From the NCBI GenBank assembly GCA_963920705.1, contig OY987237.1, positions 8,214,601-8,278,600 of the forward strand: a stretch of DNA of 64,000 nucleotides. The letters are read 5' to 3'. Below are positions 1 through 12,700 of this stretch, one piece after another. The position numbers and the translations under genes are program-made. A model generated the notes under the pieces. It saw only the letters and a list, made by a program, of their open reading frames with translations, was not told the origin of the DNA and ran no database searches. The DNA comes from Odiellus spinosus. Its lineage: Eukaryota > Arthropoda > Arachnida > Opiliones > Phalangiidae. Every line of letters begins with the position of its first letter. Position 1 is the first letter of the stretch.

Positions 1-1149
1 GGAGGTACCTAGAGAAATATTATGCAAAGCAACGGTCACACTAGCATTTCTTAATCAATTTGAAACGGTAAAATCAAACCGATATTCAAATTAAGCCTCA
101 TGTGTTTACGCATTATCTTAATAAATCGATTTATTGGAGCTACATCTATCGGTGTTGAAACCAAATCGGTGCGAAACTGGTTCCCGAAGCAGTTTCGAGA
201 AGTCCAACCAAATCGATTCGAGAAAAGACGATTTCCAGTTCACACGACTCTAGCGAAACGTTTTGAAATGGTTCAAATCGATTCCAAGGCCTAGTATGAA
301 CGCGACTTAATAGTTACTGTTTTATGCGTGTGACGCGCTTGCGAACCACTGTTCCTCCCAGTTGAAAAGGGATCCTTTATGTAAGTAATGGAGAGCCAAT
401 AAAGATACATTCATTCACAAAGGTTGACCCATTTATACAGGGGCAAAGACAAGCTACGTTGGGCAGCATTTTTAACTGAATTTGTTACCTATTAAACTTA
501 AATCTATTCCTATAAAGTTTAGACTAAAACTTTATAATAGAGTATATTCTTAACGCCCGCTATTTTCTAAGCTTTTAAGTCAACAATTTTTAGCGTAAAA
601 TAATTTTATTCCCAAAGTATCCAATGCGTATCCATTTTCCATCGCGGCTAAATATTACCTCCGAGCAGTTATTCGTTCTCCTACAACTGGCTATCAAACT
701 TTAAAGGGAAACTCTAATGAAATTTTAGTCTGTTAAAAGTAAGGGTGAAGAGGAACATTAAATGGTTAATGTTTTAATAGATTCTACAACCTAAAATTGG
801 ACCTGTTTGCGTCATTCTGGAAATGTCTATGAATTGCGAAATTAAATTAAAAAGTTTTTGCTGTGAGACTTTCCTCTTAAGGCACTCAGGGAGGGAAATG
901 GGGCACTGTCCCTAGTTGTCTAATTTTGAAATTTTAACCCCTTATAGCCCACGTATGTTTGTCTTAAGGGGCAGCTGAGTTCACTAAGATATCGCGATTC
1001 TTAGCTCTCTCTCTTCTTCTCCTCTATAGCTTGTTAAACCTTATAAGTTCAAGTTGGCATCCCGAGTGAATAAGACTTGACGTTATTTTAAAATATATTA
1101 TCGTACCAATGTAACCTTGGAACTAGAGCTTAGTAAAAGGAAAGGTATA
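1..1149. other. AT-rich intergenic DNA, nothing recognised
   Basis: No exon with splice sites, no inverted repeat and no tandem array was seen. The short open frame at 100-294 has no family resemblance and no splice context. A phrase near 735-760 (GGTGAAGAGGA) resembles the left edge of the repeat at 11,110-11,540, so part of this stretch may be old MITE sequence. Confidence 0.5.
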
Positions 1150-1245
1150 TACCTTTAGTAACACTATCATCTAAAATTTATAGCTACTATACAAGTCATT
1201 ACCCGTCAAAAATGACGGATTTAAAAAAAATGTGGAATAATATGT
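1150..1245 (-). mobile_element. Fragment of a MITE end (same family as 16,488-17,106)
   Basis: On the minus strand this reads a T-rich run, then a phrase with CCGTCATTTTTGACGGGTAA. This matches the left end of the longer element at 16,488 (GTCTGTCATTTTTGACGCGT). The CCGTCA...TGACGG part forms a small stem. Only one end is visible, so it is a fragment or a solo end. Confidence 0.5.
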
Positions 1246-1849
1246 ATAAAGCCCCGTTTCCAATCAAGTTTTTTCAAGCTTCGGCCTTCGCTTTTCTCTC
1301 ACTTGAAGCCTGATAATGAGGGTTAAACGATTAGCTCGATTCTTGCCAAAAAATCTTGATTGAAAACGCGCCTTAATTAACAAATAATTAAAATAACTGA
1401 AATTCCGCCTAATCTGCTTCAGTTCTTTACAAAATTACTTTAAATAGCGACCGAAGCTGTTCGAAATGTTGTTTTCCTTCACTTAATTATAATAATAAAC
1501 ATACAATCGAAGAGCAACGAAGCAATTTTAAACGTATACTGTACGTATGAAGGAGATTTATTCCAAGCAACCAGCTCCCAATTTCCCAAAGAATCTTCCA
1601 CCTCGCCAGATTCGAGCGACGCCAAATTAACCTGACCGTTAACTATATAGAACCAAACGCAATTTGTGCATACAGTAAAGTTTTTAAAGGCAGGGTAAAA
1701 TGAATAATAAATATATTTTAAACCGAGTTATAAAATCCTGAATAAAACCTTAAATTTTATCTCGAATAATGAATCCTTGACAAACAATTCGAACGGTTAC
1801 GAGAACTCTCTACAAGAGCTACCATTTTAGCTGGGATTAAAAGATGGAC

Positions 1850-2245
1850 TATTACCGTGAGATTTTTGGCAATCAATTAAACGGAGAATTTTCGACTAAT
1901 CAAACACACCCCACATTTAATCAACGCGACACGTGGCGTTGAGTTCACTCTTAAAATCGTGCTAAATCTGGTTTTTGAATATTTTAATTAACCCACATCA
2001 CAATCGTGCGTACAACAGCGCGTGTCGCGAATATTTTACGAAGCCAATATGGTGAGGAGTCTTTTGATTAGTCGGAGGTTCTCCTTTTACTTGAATGCTA
2101 AAATCTCAATCACAATTTGGAGACAGTTTCCGAATGGTTTAATACCCGAACAAGTCTTTTTTTTTTTTGTGTTAATAGTAAAATCGATAAAAAATCAATT
2201 CATTTTTATCTTCGCCCTCCCTTTATTCCTACTTTCTGAGTAAAT
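1850..2245 (+). repeat. Dispersed repeat, copy 1 (GTGCGTACAACAGCG family)
   Basis: The phrases ATCGTGCGTACAACAGCG, GAATATTTTACGAAGCCA and GTCTTTTGATTAGTCGGAGG recur almost unchanged at 32,195-32,410 and in weaker form at 11,110-11,540. The right part is T-rich and ends in pyrimidine-rich sequence (CGCCCTCCCTTT). It is a non-coding dispersed element; its exact ends and class are not clear. Confidence 0.6.
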
Positions 2246-2286
2246 AAAAATAAGAATTTCTAGTCTAATATTTGTTGTAATTTTCT

Positions 2287-2352
2287 AGTGGATTAGGCCT
2301 ATTTAATCGATAAAGAATCGATAGAAAATCATTACATGACGGGTTGCATTTA
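2287..2352 (+). mobile_element. Fragment of right arm of the GGGAGAATG MITE family
   Basis: GGATTAGGCCTATTTAATCG followed by a second ATCGATA and GGGTTGCATTTACAC matches the right arms of the complete copies at 16,035, 34,842 and 43,109. The terminal CTCCCTTTAA is lost, so this is a truncated relic. Confidence 0.55.
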
Positions 2353-2460
2353 CACTTAATCGAACAAAACATACCGAGTTACCAATATACCTTAGAAATA
2401 AACAAATGTTTTGTCGCCAACTCCCCCTAAATAAGAATGCAATCAATTTAAATTTTCCGA

Positions 2461-2905
2461 ATCTTTCTTTCTAAAAAAAACGCGTTAAATTGTCCTCATG
2501 ATCGAACACGATTACACGAAGCTAGGTCGAAGTTAAATTAATTTTAATTATCACTAATTAACAATAGACATCTCTTTCTTTCTAAAAAACGCGTTAAATT
2601 GTCCTCGTGATCGAACACGATTACACGAAGCTAGGTCGAAGTTAAATTCATTTTAATTATCACTAATTAACGATAGACATCTCTTTCTTTCTAAAAAACG
2701 CGTTAAATTGTCCTCGTGAACGAACACGATTACACGAAGCTAGGTCGAAGTTAAATTAATTTTAATTATCACTAATTAACAATAGACATCTCTTTCTTTC
2801 TGAAAAACGCGTTAAATTGTCCTCGTGAACGTACACGATTACACGAAGGTAGGTCGAAGTTAAATTAATTTTAATTATCACTAATTAACGATAGACATCT
2901 GTTTT
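2461..2905. repeat. Tandem array, 109-bp unit, about 4 copies
   Basis: The marker CGCGTTAAATTGTCC appears near 2481, 2590, 2699 and 2808, a constant period of 109 bp. Each unit also holds GATTACACGAAG, TAGGTCGAAGTTAAATT and TTTTAATTATCACTAATTAA. The copies differ by only a few substitutions, so the expansion is recent. Each unit carries AACGCGTT and a small hairpin around CGTGATCGAACACGATTACA. Confidence 0.93.
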
Positions 2906-4229
2906 TGGGGGCAAAAATAAGATACAATTAGTTTTATAATTTATTATTAAAGAAGATGTTCGTTTACATTCCCTTTAGGAAAGGTAACAAACGTAACAAG
3001 GGTTTTCTCTACACGGTTCGGTAACGTTATCTTACGCAGAGTTTGAAAATCTTACGTGATTTCGTTGCGCGACTGTCAAAACCGTACACACACCCAAATA
3101 TAGGACCCTAAGAGTTAGCCCGGAATTTAAGAGAACTTTATAATACAGAACCAGTCCCAGTTTTCATCTCAAACAAAACTGTATAATCCCCGTGTAACGT
3201 GTAAATCAAAGAAATTAAACCATAGCTATATAAACGTTAACTAACTTAATCCGAAATGAAATTTTCCAATGTTTCGGACATTACTAATAGTTGTCGCTTG
3301 ATGGTTCCGGCGCGAGTGAGAATCGAAATCAGGTTTGAATTTCATCGCGTAAAAGCGTAGAATTCCTAGCGTATCTTTATATGATTTGGGTTTGTTAGAT
3401 CCTGTATATATTTCTATTCGTTGAAACCTTAAATTGGATATATCTACCGTAATTTTCAACTCGATTTAGTAACACACCCAATGCCAGGTCCCTTTTTATA
3501 TCGAAGTACACAAAACATTGAGATTACGGGTAGGTTTTAGCGTTATGTGTTGCAAAATCAATGGGATATTTTGACGATACGGCGGTTGTTCCAAAATTGC
3601 TTTGATGACTTTGGGCGAACCAGTCATTAAGAGACGGGATTTTCGGCGAATATAAACTCACCATTAGGACTGCAAACCCAATAAAATATCGCCCCTCACC
3701 CACTCTTTCTAGGTCGTTCTCATCGTCATCCGAGTTTGGTTCAAACTCCTAAGTTCTAAACGCGTTTTGAATTCCTATTTAGGATGGTAAGCCATTTAGC
3801 GATGGGACGGATCTTCTAGGATATCGGGTATATCACGTGTATTAAATTAAATATAACTAATAATACATTTGAAGATATTATAATAATACGTTTGAACGGG
3901 AACTGCTTCAATACCTTTTGGCATATTTTAAGAAAGTTTATATTTTAAAAGGAATTAAACTATGGTTCCGAGGAAGTAAGGCTTTTACGGAATTTTAAAC
4001 ACAAAGCTGGCTTGCATGATTCAGTAGTGTTATATTTCTAAGATAGTCATTCTGCATATCTTTTACAATGTGGAATCAACATTACACATCTATTTCTCAA
4101 AATTTTTGTGTGATTACTAAAATATATAGATTCCAAATTTTAAATTTGCAGAAATGAAACATTTACATTTTTTTAAATATTAGCTTAGTCAAATTCCCTT
4201 GGAACGTTTGGGTTCTGTTTTTCAGAATT
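2906..4229. other. Intergenic, nothing recognised
   Basis: AT-rich single-copy sequence. The open frame at 3241-3459 (minus) shows no conserved motif and no splice sites at sensible places. Confidence 0.45.
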
Positions 4230-4480
4230 ATTTAAAAAACTTATAGGAAAAGGGAGCAAAACTGAAAACTGAGCAAGAAAGTCAAATAAAAATCATGGAA
4301 TGGGAAAATTGGCCTACAAGGTCATGGAATTAAACCAAACCTTCAGGGAAAGTCAGGTCATTTTTGATAAAGCCCAAGTGTTAAAATTATTTATAAATAT
4401 AATAATAGACAAAATGTAAATATTGTAAACTTAATTCTATCAGGGGAAATTATATTATCAGGAAACACCAGGGGGAACAC
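4230..4480 (-). mobile_element. Degenerate copy of the TTCCCTGACTTTT repeat family
   Basis: Read on the minus strand it holds TGACCTGACTTTCCCTGA and related phrases shared with the element at 18,795-19,162 and the sequence at 12,355-12,700. Ends and target duplication were not found. Probably an old decayed copy. Confidence 0.4.
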
Positions 4481-4863
4481 TATCCCTTTTCAAGAAAAAC
4501 CTTGAAATTTAAGAATCTTTTTCCTTTTTTTTTTTCTTTTTCTCCTTATAGTATAAGAAAGGAAATTTCTAGTTTCTCCCTGAGCCACGCGGCTTGATCT
4601 GAGTCGTTTAACTCAATAATGAGATGGAAATCCGAAAAGGAAAAAAAAGTACTAAGAAAAGAGGGAAAAAAGATGGTTATAGAGGCGGTTGCGGGAGGAA
4701 GCTGAGGAACCGTAAGAAAAAAATCTATGGCGCCATTGACAAACCTGGTCATCTAGCCATTTTTACATCAACCGAGAAAAGGAAATGTGGGCGGAGGGAA
4801 AGAAAGCCTTAATGTATTAAAAAGGTTTTGCTCAAACCCCCAGATATATTATAGCTCGCTTAT

Positions 4864-4940
4864 TTAATGACGTCATTAAAATGTGAGGAGCTCCTCCCCC
4901 TATTCCCGCCCGCCATATTGGATTATTTATAGCCAATGAT
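4864..4940. promoter_or_regulatory. CRE palindrome plus CCATATTGG motif
   Basis: TTTAATGACGTCATTAAA (4864-4881) is a perfect 18-bp palindrome centred on a full CRE (TGACGTCA). It is followed at about 4910 by CCCGCCCGCCATATTGG, which contains a YY1-like GCCAT and a CArG-like CCATATTGG. The block is GC-richer than its surroundings. Whether it drives a transcript cannot be told; no exon was recognised beside it. Confidence 0.4.
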
Positions 4941-5329
4941 CCAGGCTCGGGCGCGTTTCTTAACCCTTAATGGCGTATTTATGCTCGGCTAGAGTCTTCC
5001 AACCTAAATAGTATATTAGTTCAGTGATCAATAATAATGAAACGTGACAGTCTTTTTCTCCCCTAACTCTTAAATAGCGGTCGAAACTAGGCTATAGAAT
5101 TACTTAAGGTTTAAAGTAACGCGATATTACTATCAGGTAAACCCTTAATCGATGCGCTTCCTTTAAAATTGAAATATTTGAGAGAAGATAAACGCGGTAG
5201 GAAAGTTTTATGGGTTTTTTACTACCATCGATATATTATATACTGGATTATCAAAAAAGAATACGCATGCACCTGCTTAAATAAAACTGTCAGTTTCAGT
5301 ATAAATATGACTTCATTAAACGACATTCA
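4941..5329. other. Intergenic, nothing recognised
   Basis: AT-rich sequence with no recognisable gene, RNA or repeat. The open frame at 5169-5426 runs into the following tandem array and is a chance frame. Confidence 0.4.
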
Positions 5330-5960
5330 TCAACATTCCAAATATATTTTATCCGCATTTCCAAACCTTTTTTCATATTTTATCCTCATTTCTAAACCTT
5401 TTCTCAAATTCTATACGTATTTCTAAACCCTTTCTCGTATTTTATCCGCATTTTTAAATTCTTTTTCATATTTTATCCGCATTTCCAAACCCTTTCTCAT
5501 ATTTTATCCGCATTTCTAAATAATTTCTCATATTTTATCCGCATTTCTAAATAATTTCTCATATTTTATCCGCATTTCTAAATAATTTCTCATATTTTAT
5601 CCGCATTTCTAAATAATTTCTCATATTTTATCCGCATTTCTAAATAATTTCTCATATTTTATCCGCATTTCTAAATAATTTCTCACATTTTATCCGCATT
5701 TCTAAATAATTTCTCATATTTTATCCGCATTTCTAAATCCTTTCTCATATTTTATCCTCATTTCTAAACTCTTTCTAATATTTTATCCTCATTTCTAAAC
5801 CTTTTCTCATATTCTATCCGCATTTCCAAACCCTTTCTCATATTTTATCCGCATTTCTAAATCCTTTCTCATATTTTATCCGCATTTCTAAATCCTTTCT
5901 CATATTTTATCCATATTTCTATAAACTAGCTTTCTCATATTTTATGCACATTTCTACATC
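5330..5960. repeat. Tandem array, 31-bp unit, about 20 copies
   Basis: The unit contains TCATATTTTATCCGCATTTC followed by TAAATAATTT or TAAATCCTTT. The centre (about 5500-5720) is nearly homogeneous while the flanks vary (CCGCAT or CCTCAT, TAAACC or TAAATC), as expected for an array that grows internally. Confidence 0.93.
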
Positions 5961-8900
5961 TACTTCGCGTATATATTATGTGTCACATATTCTATAGCCT
6001 GCACATTCTTAATTAACCAGTTCTATAATTTTATTCGCAATTCAAAACCATTCCTGTATATTTAATCAACACTTCCAGATACAAATATTACCGGAATTGT
6101 CGTTGATATAATAAAATTCCTTTTTAATTCATATATATACCATAAAACCTAAGAATAAAAGTCACTAAAAGTGTCATAATTATTCAAAACCTAGGGTGCA
6201 TACGTAATTCAACTAATTGCGCCCTTCCGTATCACGATGCAACTTTATTACACACGAACTCGCCTTACATACCTGCAATTGCGCGAATAACGTTAACGTT
6301 CTTTTATAAAACGAGTAAATTATTTAAAAACAAAATACGCGTGCTAGGAGTTCATATTATCCCTGTATTTGCGCATGCGCAACATTGTTATAATAAAAAT
6401 CAAGGGAAAACTTATAGGCTCTCACCTATTTATAGTAATTCAACCTTTACTCTTGTTCAATATCACTTTAAGTCGACCATTTTTTCCTTATCGGTATTAA
6501 TATTATGTATTATTACGCCACAACGTCCGGTATTATGCAAAAATACTTTGAGCAAGATTAAAGGTCTCGTTCAACCTATATAAGCTAATGAAGATATTCA
6601 AAGAAAACATGGAAAGGTAGGTAATTGAAGAGAGTCGAGACTCCAACATTCAGGGCTCATACCTCAACTAACTGTCTCGTTTTCCATCTAGGCCTTGGGC
6701 TACAGTGGCCACAACTACCATGACATCTCAGACACTCAACAGCTTCTGCGCGTGTGGGCTACGATCAGACTTGTATACCGTTTAATTTGGTTCCAAATAC
6801 CTTACCCGCCTCCTTTCTACGTCATTCCCGGACCATTCTTATTGTCTATGTAAATATTTTGTTCCATATCTTAAATGTTCAGTTCATTTAATTAACAAAC
6901 TTTATTAAAAGTTTAATATTTTATTGGAGCGCTCGTTTTCAACCCAGCTAACAACCGCGCTTTTATTTATAACTTTATATTAATAATTATTTCATTTTTC
7001 GTCCTTAATTTGTGAAATTAGCTTTTGAGCCCGACTCTGGTTTGGGTTCATCCCTGATTTAAAATGGATTTCTATAAATACAAAAATCGAATATATATTC
7101 ATTTATTTATTTATTTATTCGTTCTATTGAAAGAAAAAATTATTTTTAAACATAAGAATAGAGCCAGACTGATCAGATGATTAAAAAAACCAACTTTAAA
7201 TTGTAGCCTTTTTACGAATTAACTCAAATAAGTCGAACGAATTTTTAGCTTTTGCTCGTTACGATAAAGGCGAAATGACCGCTGGCTAGTTTGGGTTGCT
7301 CATGCATAATTTAAACTCATTCGAGATCGCCACAAGCGCAAGAGGAGCTTTCTTTTCTTTTAGTATAATCGCCTGGGCACTCTTTAAGAAGGTTTTTTCG
7401 CTAACACTATAATAATTATGGTTATCCATCAAGCCAGACATCTCTTAAATTAAGTCCAAAAGGATTTTTTTATTTCTTTATTTTTTTTTTCCACCATAGC
7501 TTCTCTTTCCTAGAAAGAATCTCGTCTTTCTTCTCACGCGGTCTTATGCCGTTCATTCGACTTAAACGAGTTAACGCGTACTTAACTGAAGTGGTTGGAT
7601 TTATATCAAGGAGAGTTTTCAGGACCATTTGACGTTACATAAGTATTATGATTCGAAAAAGTAAAGTTCAATTTTGGAAATGAAGTGAAGAAATTGCTTC
7701 ACCTAATGTTCTGACACCGAGTCGTCATTCATGATCAATAAACGGTCCTGATCATGAAAACTCGCCTTTGACTCGGTTTAGCTGACTTTATGTTTTCTTG
7801 TAAGAGAACGCTTCGTTGGATGTAATAAGTCGTACGCCTCCATTGAATATACGAGCGTCCCAATAATCTTAATTGAATCCTTTCACTTCGTACCAAGTGG
7901 AAGAGGCTATAACCAACTTCTTAAGAGCCCCGCGTGGTTATAAGGGCGAGGAAAAGTGGATAAGACGTTTTAGCATAGCTGTTTATTATACGATATATTG
8001 TTCGTCCAATAGGAGAGGGGATCAAGTGTATTGACTCGAATAATTTCCAATAATTGGTTAATTATACCATTCTCTTACCCTTAATTTGATCTTTGAAAAG
8101 AAGAAGGGGGGTTCTTTTTTATATATATAAAAAAAAAACTCGATGTCTCGATTGGATAAATTTGGGACGGGCTGTGTTTTAGTTATGTATCGGATTATTG
8201 GATTGCTTTTAACAAAAGAGTTGGAGACTACCATACCAACGCGTTTACATTTAAATTTTTGATTATGCATGCTCTAGATGTTTAAGGATAATTTGCAACT
8301 TTTATTTAGTTTAAAATAGAGTAATAATGCTCTGAACTAAATTATGCATTTCTCTGCGCTGATTTTATGGAAATTCTAGAGGGATCAATCTGAGATAACT
8401 TTTATGATATTTTTTTTAATGAGCTTAAGAGTTTAATGACATTTAATAAACGGGGGTTAAAATGGTGTTCAAGGTTTTCATTGACCAGTGATATCCAAAT
8501 GGTGCAAACATTTTCTATTGACTTATTCGAATAACGCCCATTGATTGGTTTGAATTAAGCCAGGGAGTTCTAAATTATTTAACGTCTCGGTTATAGGGCC
8601 TCATAGAAATAGGGGGCCCATCATTTAAAATAAATAAGCCCATAATTTTAAATAAGGGGCTAAATTCTAGAGCTGCCATTGATCATGTATGTTTAAAATA
8701 GATCTAAACCTTTCTTTTAAAGGCTTATTCTTCTAATATAGTTTAGAACCCATAATTCAATGTGTTCTTTTTAATAATCGAGTAACGTTTTGTTACGCTT
8801 TTTTGAGAATCTGAGTTTGAATGGGGTATAGTATTTTTTACTACGAGGCGTGCGATTGTCAAGTTCAATTACCCCATTGAAAATGACACTTAAAAACTTA

Positions 8901-9256
8901 TACCGACAGATAATCGACACCTAAAGCCACCCGAAACTTGGCAAGCAATCCCGCTAAAGTGTAAAAGACGCGTTTAAAAATAAAAACAAATATACAGATG
9001 GAGCAGAGAGCTCTCTGTTCTTCTAAAATCGAAAGAGATGCGCCCAGCAAATAAAGAAAAGGCGGTAAAAATAAATATTTCTCGACACACCCCTCCATTC
9101 CATTACGAATTCGAGCTTCTAGCTGCCACCAAAAGTCACGGCCCAAGAATGAAAAATCTCGAAAAATCCATCCCTCCGATAATAAAAATAAAATAAAATT
9201 CATCCCTTAAAGTTCAAGTCTACTAAAACAATAATCGCGTTTCTAGATAATTATAA
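5961..9256. other. Intergenic, largely featureless
   Basis: AT-rich sequence. It has a short (TTTA)n run near 7101-7119 and a few pyrimidine tracts. Open frames at 6341-6583, 8058-8270 and 8898-9203 were inspected: none carries a family motif, and none is bounded by a convincing donor and acceptor pair. Confidence 0.4.
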
Positions 9257-9612
9257 CTTCAGACAGAAGCCGATGAAACCCTCCTTTGAAGTCTACTACT
9301 CTAATGTTCCATATAGCGCTCCTCTCTGTATGGGTAAAATTCACAATTTTACGAGATCGGAGGGGTCCTACTTCATACCCCCCCTGTCTACGGAAAATTG
9401 GAAATTCTCTCTCTCCACAAACGAGGACGTATTTTTGACGAACTCCAAGGCTGCTAGAGATATTCGCTCGACGAACTCCCGCTCCGAAAATATCTACCGT
9501 TAGGAGGCGTACGAATCGCGCTTTTTGAAACTAACCCATACAGAGAGGGGTAGACAAGACCCGGGAGTAATAGACTTCAAAGGAGGGTTTTATCGGCTTC
9601 TGCTTCAGATTA
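9257..9612. mobile_element. Fold-back / MITE element with ~80-bp arms
   Basis: The left arm (from 9257, ACAGAAGCCGATGAAACCCT, then CCTTTGAAGTCTACTACTC and CCTCTCTGTATGGGT) is repeated in inverse at 9525-9612 with a few differences. The roughly 190-bp interior is unrelated between the arms and encodes nothing recognisable. No clear target duplication was seen. Class unknown. Confidence 0.8.
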
Positions 9613-9664
9613 GACCATAAATAAGAAATTTCCAACTATAATAAGTCTATTAATAATATTTTTA

Positions 9665-9760
9665 CTAGGGGTGTGCGAGTACCCGAGACGGGTACCCGGT
9701 TTTTAATACCCGTAAACGGCTTTTCAAATTACCCGAAACTACTACGGTAGAAAAAGGTTT
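9665..9760 (+). mobile_element. Possible hAT-like terminus
   Basis: GGGGTGTGCGAGTACCCGAG followed by CGGGTACCCGGTTTTTAATA looks like the ends of many hAT-derived MITEs, which often start with CAGGGGTGTGC and continue with short inverted motifs. No matching right end was found, so it may be a solo end or chance. Confidence 0.3.
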
Positions 9761-11109
9761 CATCCTCATCACCCGTGATTAAATGAATCTACATGGTTAT
9801 CGAGCTATTTCTGGGTAATAAACTGAAGAAAATTAGGGCCCATGAAACATAAAAACAGGATTCTATTGGTTGTTTTGTGTCGAATAGACTTTTTAATTTC
9901 ATAGAAAAACCAATATCAAAAGCATCAAACTTAGCAAAGAGTCAAAGAGAAGAATACTATTATTTTAAATTTTAACTATTTCTTAATTAATATTCATTTA
10001 CTTAAGTATTTAGGGCATTTTGAGAGCCTATTATAATTTTCTAAACTTTATGCCTCGACGTTATTGGTTGTAAAGTAATTTAATGCCCGATTGGTGTTCA
10101 TTAACCAAAATTTTTAATTTTTTCGTAAAATTTTAAAAACCCATATGAAAAATTTTATATTGGGCTTCAAATATTTTCATTCTTTCGCTTTGATGACGTA
10201 GAATGTAGGAATAACGTGATTAATATTGTTCAATTACGTTTAATTTCAAGATTATTAACTATTTATGAGCAAGGGATGGTGTATTTTACTCCTAGATCTC
10301 ATTGGAATGAAAATTAACTATTTTCACAACCAGACTTTTTCTTTAAAATAAAAAAATATATAAAAAAAATTTCAATTGTCATGAATCAATGTCGAATGCG
10401 TGGTTTTAAAGCCAAGGCCCGTCGCCTTTGAAAAACCATAAAAAAAAGAAACAAGGGAGTGAAAAAATAAATACTAGCAGTTAAAATAATCTTGGCGGTA
10501 CCCATTAAGCCAGAAAGATGAAGCTAGATACGGAATAAAAAAAAAACTAGGAAGAAAATGGAGCAATGCCACATAAAGCGAGTAGGGAAACCATCTTTTA
10601 CTTTTAGTAAACCGTATATAAGAAAGCACGAAGATCCCGGCGGTCCAGCACGCGCAACTAAAACGAATGGCAACCTATCAAAAGAAGCGCCGTTCAAAAA
10701 AAGGAATAAACAAGATGGATAGAAAGACAAGATCACCCGTGAATAACTAATTTAAACAAAAAATGTGAATACTGTCACTGATGTTTCATTAATTCCATAT
10801 GTAATTTGAGTCAAATTTTCGGAAATATCGTTAAAAATAAATTCAATCAGTCTCTTTCTTGAAAGTACTTCGCCTTGAAAATTTTTCTTTCATTTTAAAT
10901 TTATCAATAATCACGTTTTTCTTACATTCTCAGTATCTAAGCGGAAAGATTTATATTTTTTTTTGAAATTTAAATCGTTAACTTTGAATATATATTTTCA
11001 CTTGAATGAAAAACTAAAAATATATTATAAGCCATACGGAGAGAGCATCATATGCTAGTAATATTTCTACGAGTGCCTAACTTCATATATAAATCCCATC
11101 TTTTCCGAG
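9761..11109. other. Intergenic, nothing recognised
   Basis: AT-rich sequence. The minus-strand open frame at 10,524-10,736 is hydrophobic only because of pyrimidine bias and shows no domain. Confidence 0.4.
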
Positions 11110-11540
11110 TAGGGTTAGACCTTAAATGAAAGGTGAAGAGGAAAATGAACTCATTTTTTTAAAGATTCAGCGATTAAAACATTCGGAAATGTCCTTGAAC
11201 TAAAATTAAAAGGAGAACCTTCCACTAATGAAATGATTCCCCACCTTTGACTTCATAAAATACACGCGACACGCGCTGTTATAAGCACGATTGGTAGCGT
11301 GAAAACAATCAAGAACGAGCGTCTTTCAGAGTGTGTCGCAGCAAGTGTCGCGGGGATTTTGCTAAGCCAAAAGTGAAGCGTCTCTTGATTAGTCGAAGGT
11401 TATCCTTTTAATTTTATGCAAAAATCTTTGAACGTTTCAGAAACACTTCTTTACTGTATAACTACGCAAAGATGTCTTAGTTTTAGAAGCAGAATCAATA
11501 AAAAAATTAAAAATCCCTCTTTATCCTCCATTAGAGAACT
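11110..11540 (+). repeat. Dispersed repeat, copy 2 (GTGCGTACAACAGCG family)
   Basis: The centre (GTGTCGCGGGGATTTTGCTA, AGCCAAAAGTGA, CTCTTGATTAGTCGAAGGTT) matches copies at 1850-2245 and 32,195-32,410. The left edge (AAAGGTGAAGAGGAAAAT) and the right edge (CCCTCTTTATCCTCC) are roughly inverse to each other, suggesting a MITE with imperfect inverted ends. Confidence 0.55.
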
Positions 11541-12354
11541 TGCACTCCTAAATTAAATATGTCCAGCCACAAGGAGACAAACCAATAAACTTAAAAACTC
11601 ATTCTCGAGGATATAAAAAGAGAAAACGCGCCAAACCTTGTCTCCTTATTCGCGCTCAAAAAACGTATTTTTCTATGCATGGTCCCCTCTTTCTTTCCTG
11701 AAATTTTTGGGGTTTTTTAAACGAGGAGTATTATATTCTTTTAAAAAAACGGGGTAAAGGAATTTCCAGAACTTCTATTAATATAAAAAAAACTCTAGAG
11801 CTAGAGCGGGTATAGGGAGCAATTCCGCGAAATTTATTGCCGCGTATTATTGAAAGCTAACCTATTTACTTAGCTCCATCTAGAGGCGGGGAGAATCCTC
11901 TTTTATATAAGAATATTGTGGAAATTTTGTACAAAAGACTTCTTTACCACGCACTAGGGTTATTCAACTTCCCTAGATGGATTTTGGAAAAAGGGGATTC
12001 CAACATTCTCCTATCTTAAAATGGAATATTAGTTTTCTTTTCAATCTAAGAACTATTTCTCGGCTAGAAATGAAATGAGTTAAAAGTATATACAGTTACG
12101 AAAAAGAAATTTCCCTGGGATTTTGTTCTAAACAAATTAATTTCAGCTGCGAAATGGTATTAAAATAAAATGGCGGTTAAATTAACATTTTTAATTATAT
12201 TAATTACGTAGTATCAGAAGAAGATACAAAATAGATATAAAGGAGACTCTTTGTATCTCTAACTCTTATAATTTCTTCCTCATTAAAAATATAATGTTTT
12301 TCATGATATGCTTGACCGTTTGACTCTTGTTATTAGTTTTTAAATTTAATTTAA
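11541..12354. other. Intergenic, nothing recognised
   Basis: No gene, repeat or motif cluster could be supported here. Confidence 0.35.
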
Positions 12355-12700
12355 TTTTATCTCCAAAATTTTGGAAGGTTTTCCCTGACCATTTCTAAAT
12401 ACTTTTCCCCGATCACCTTTAATATTTTACACGGATTTATTGTTACGGGCGAGCTCTTGCCATTCCTATTCAAGGTCGATAGTTTATGAGAAAATTTTTG
12501 AATCTTTAGGCAAATATTTTTGGTTTAAAATAATTACGTTACAATTATCTGGTCAACCAATCATTATTTACGGTTCCTTGACGCGTACCGAAACATTTAA
12601 TTTATCGGACTATTTAGCTCATTTTCAAATTCCCTGACCTTTTTGGTCAATTTCTAAATTCCCTGACTTTTTGAGCCAATTTCCCAATTCCCTGACGAAC
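12355..12700 (+). mobile_element. Copy of the TTCCCTGACTTTT repeat family
   Basis: Repeated phrases such as GGTTTTCCCTGACC, AAATTCCCTGACTTTTTGAG and CCCAATTCCCTGAC are shared with the intact element at 18,795-19,162. The open frame at 12,440-12,637 lies inside and is not a gene. The terminal CAGGGT was not found, so the copy is truncated or degenerate. Confidence 0.5.

Noticed and set aside
8898-9203. 101-codon minus-strand frame with hydrophobic stretches
   Set aside because: No splice sites, no homologous motif and no promoter; hydrophobicity follows from T-rich codons.
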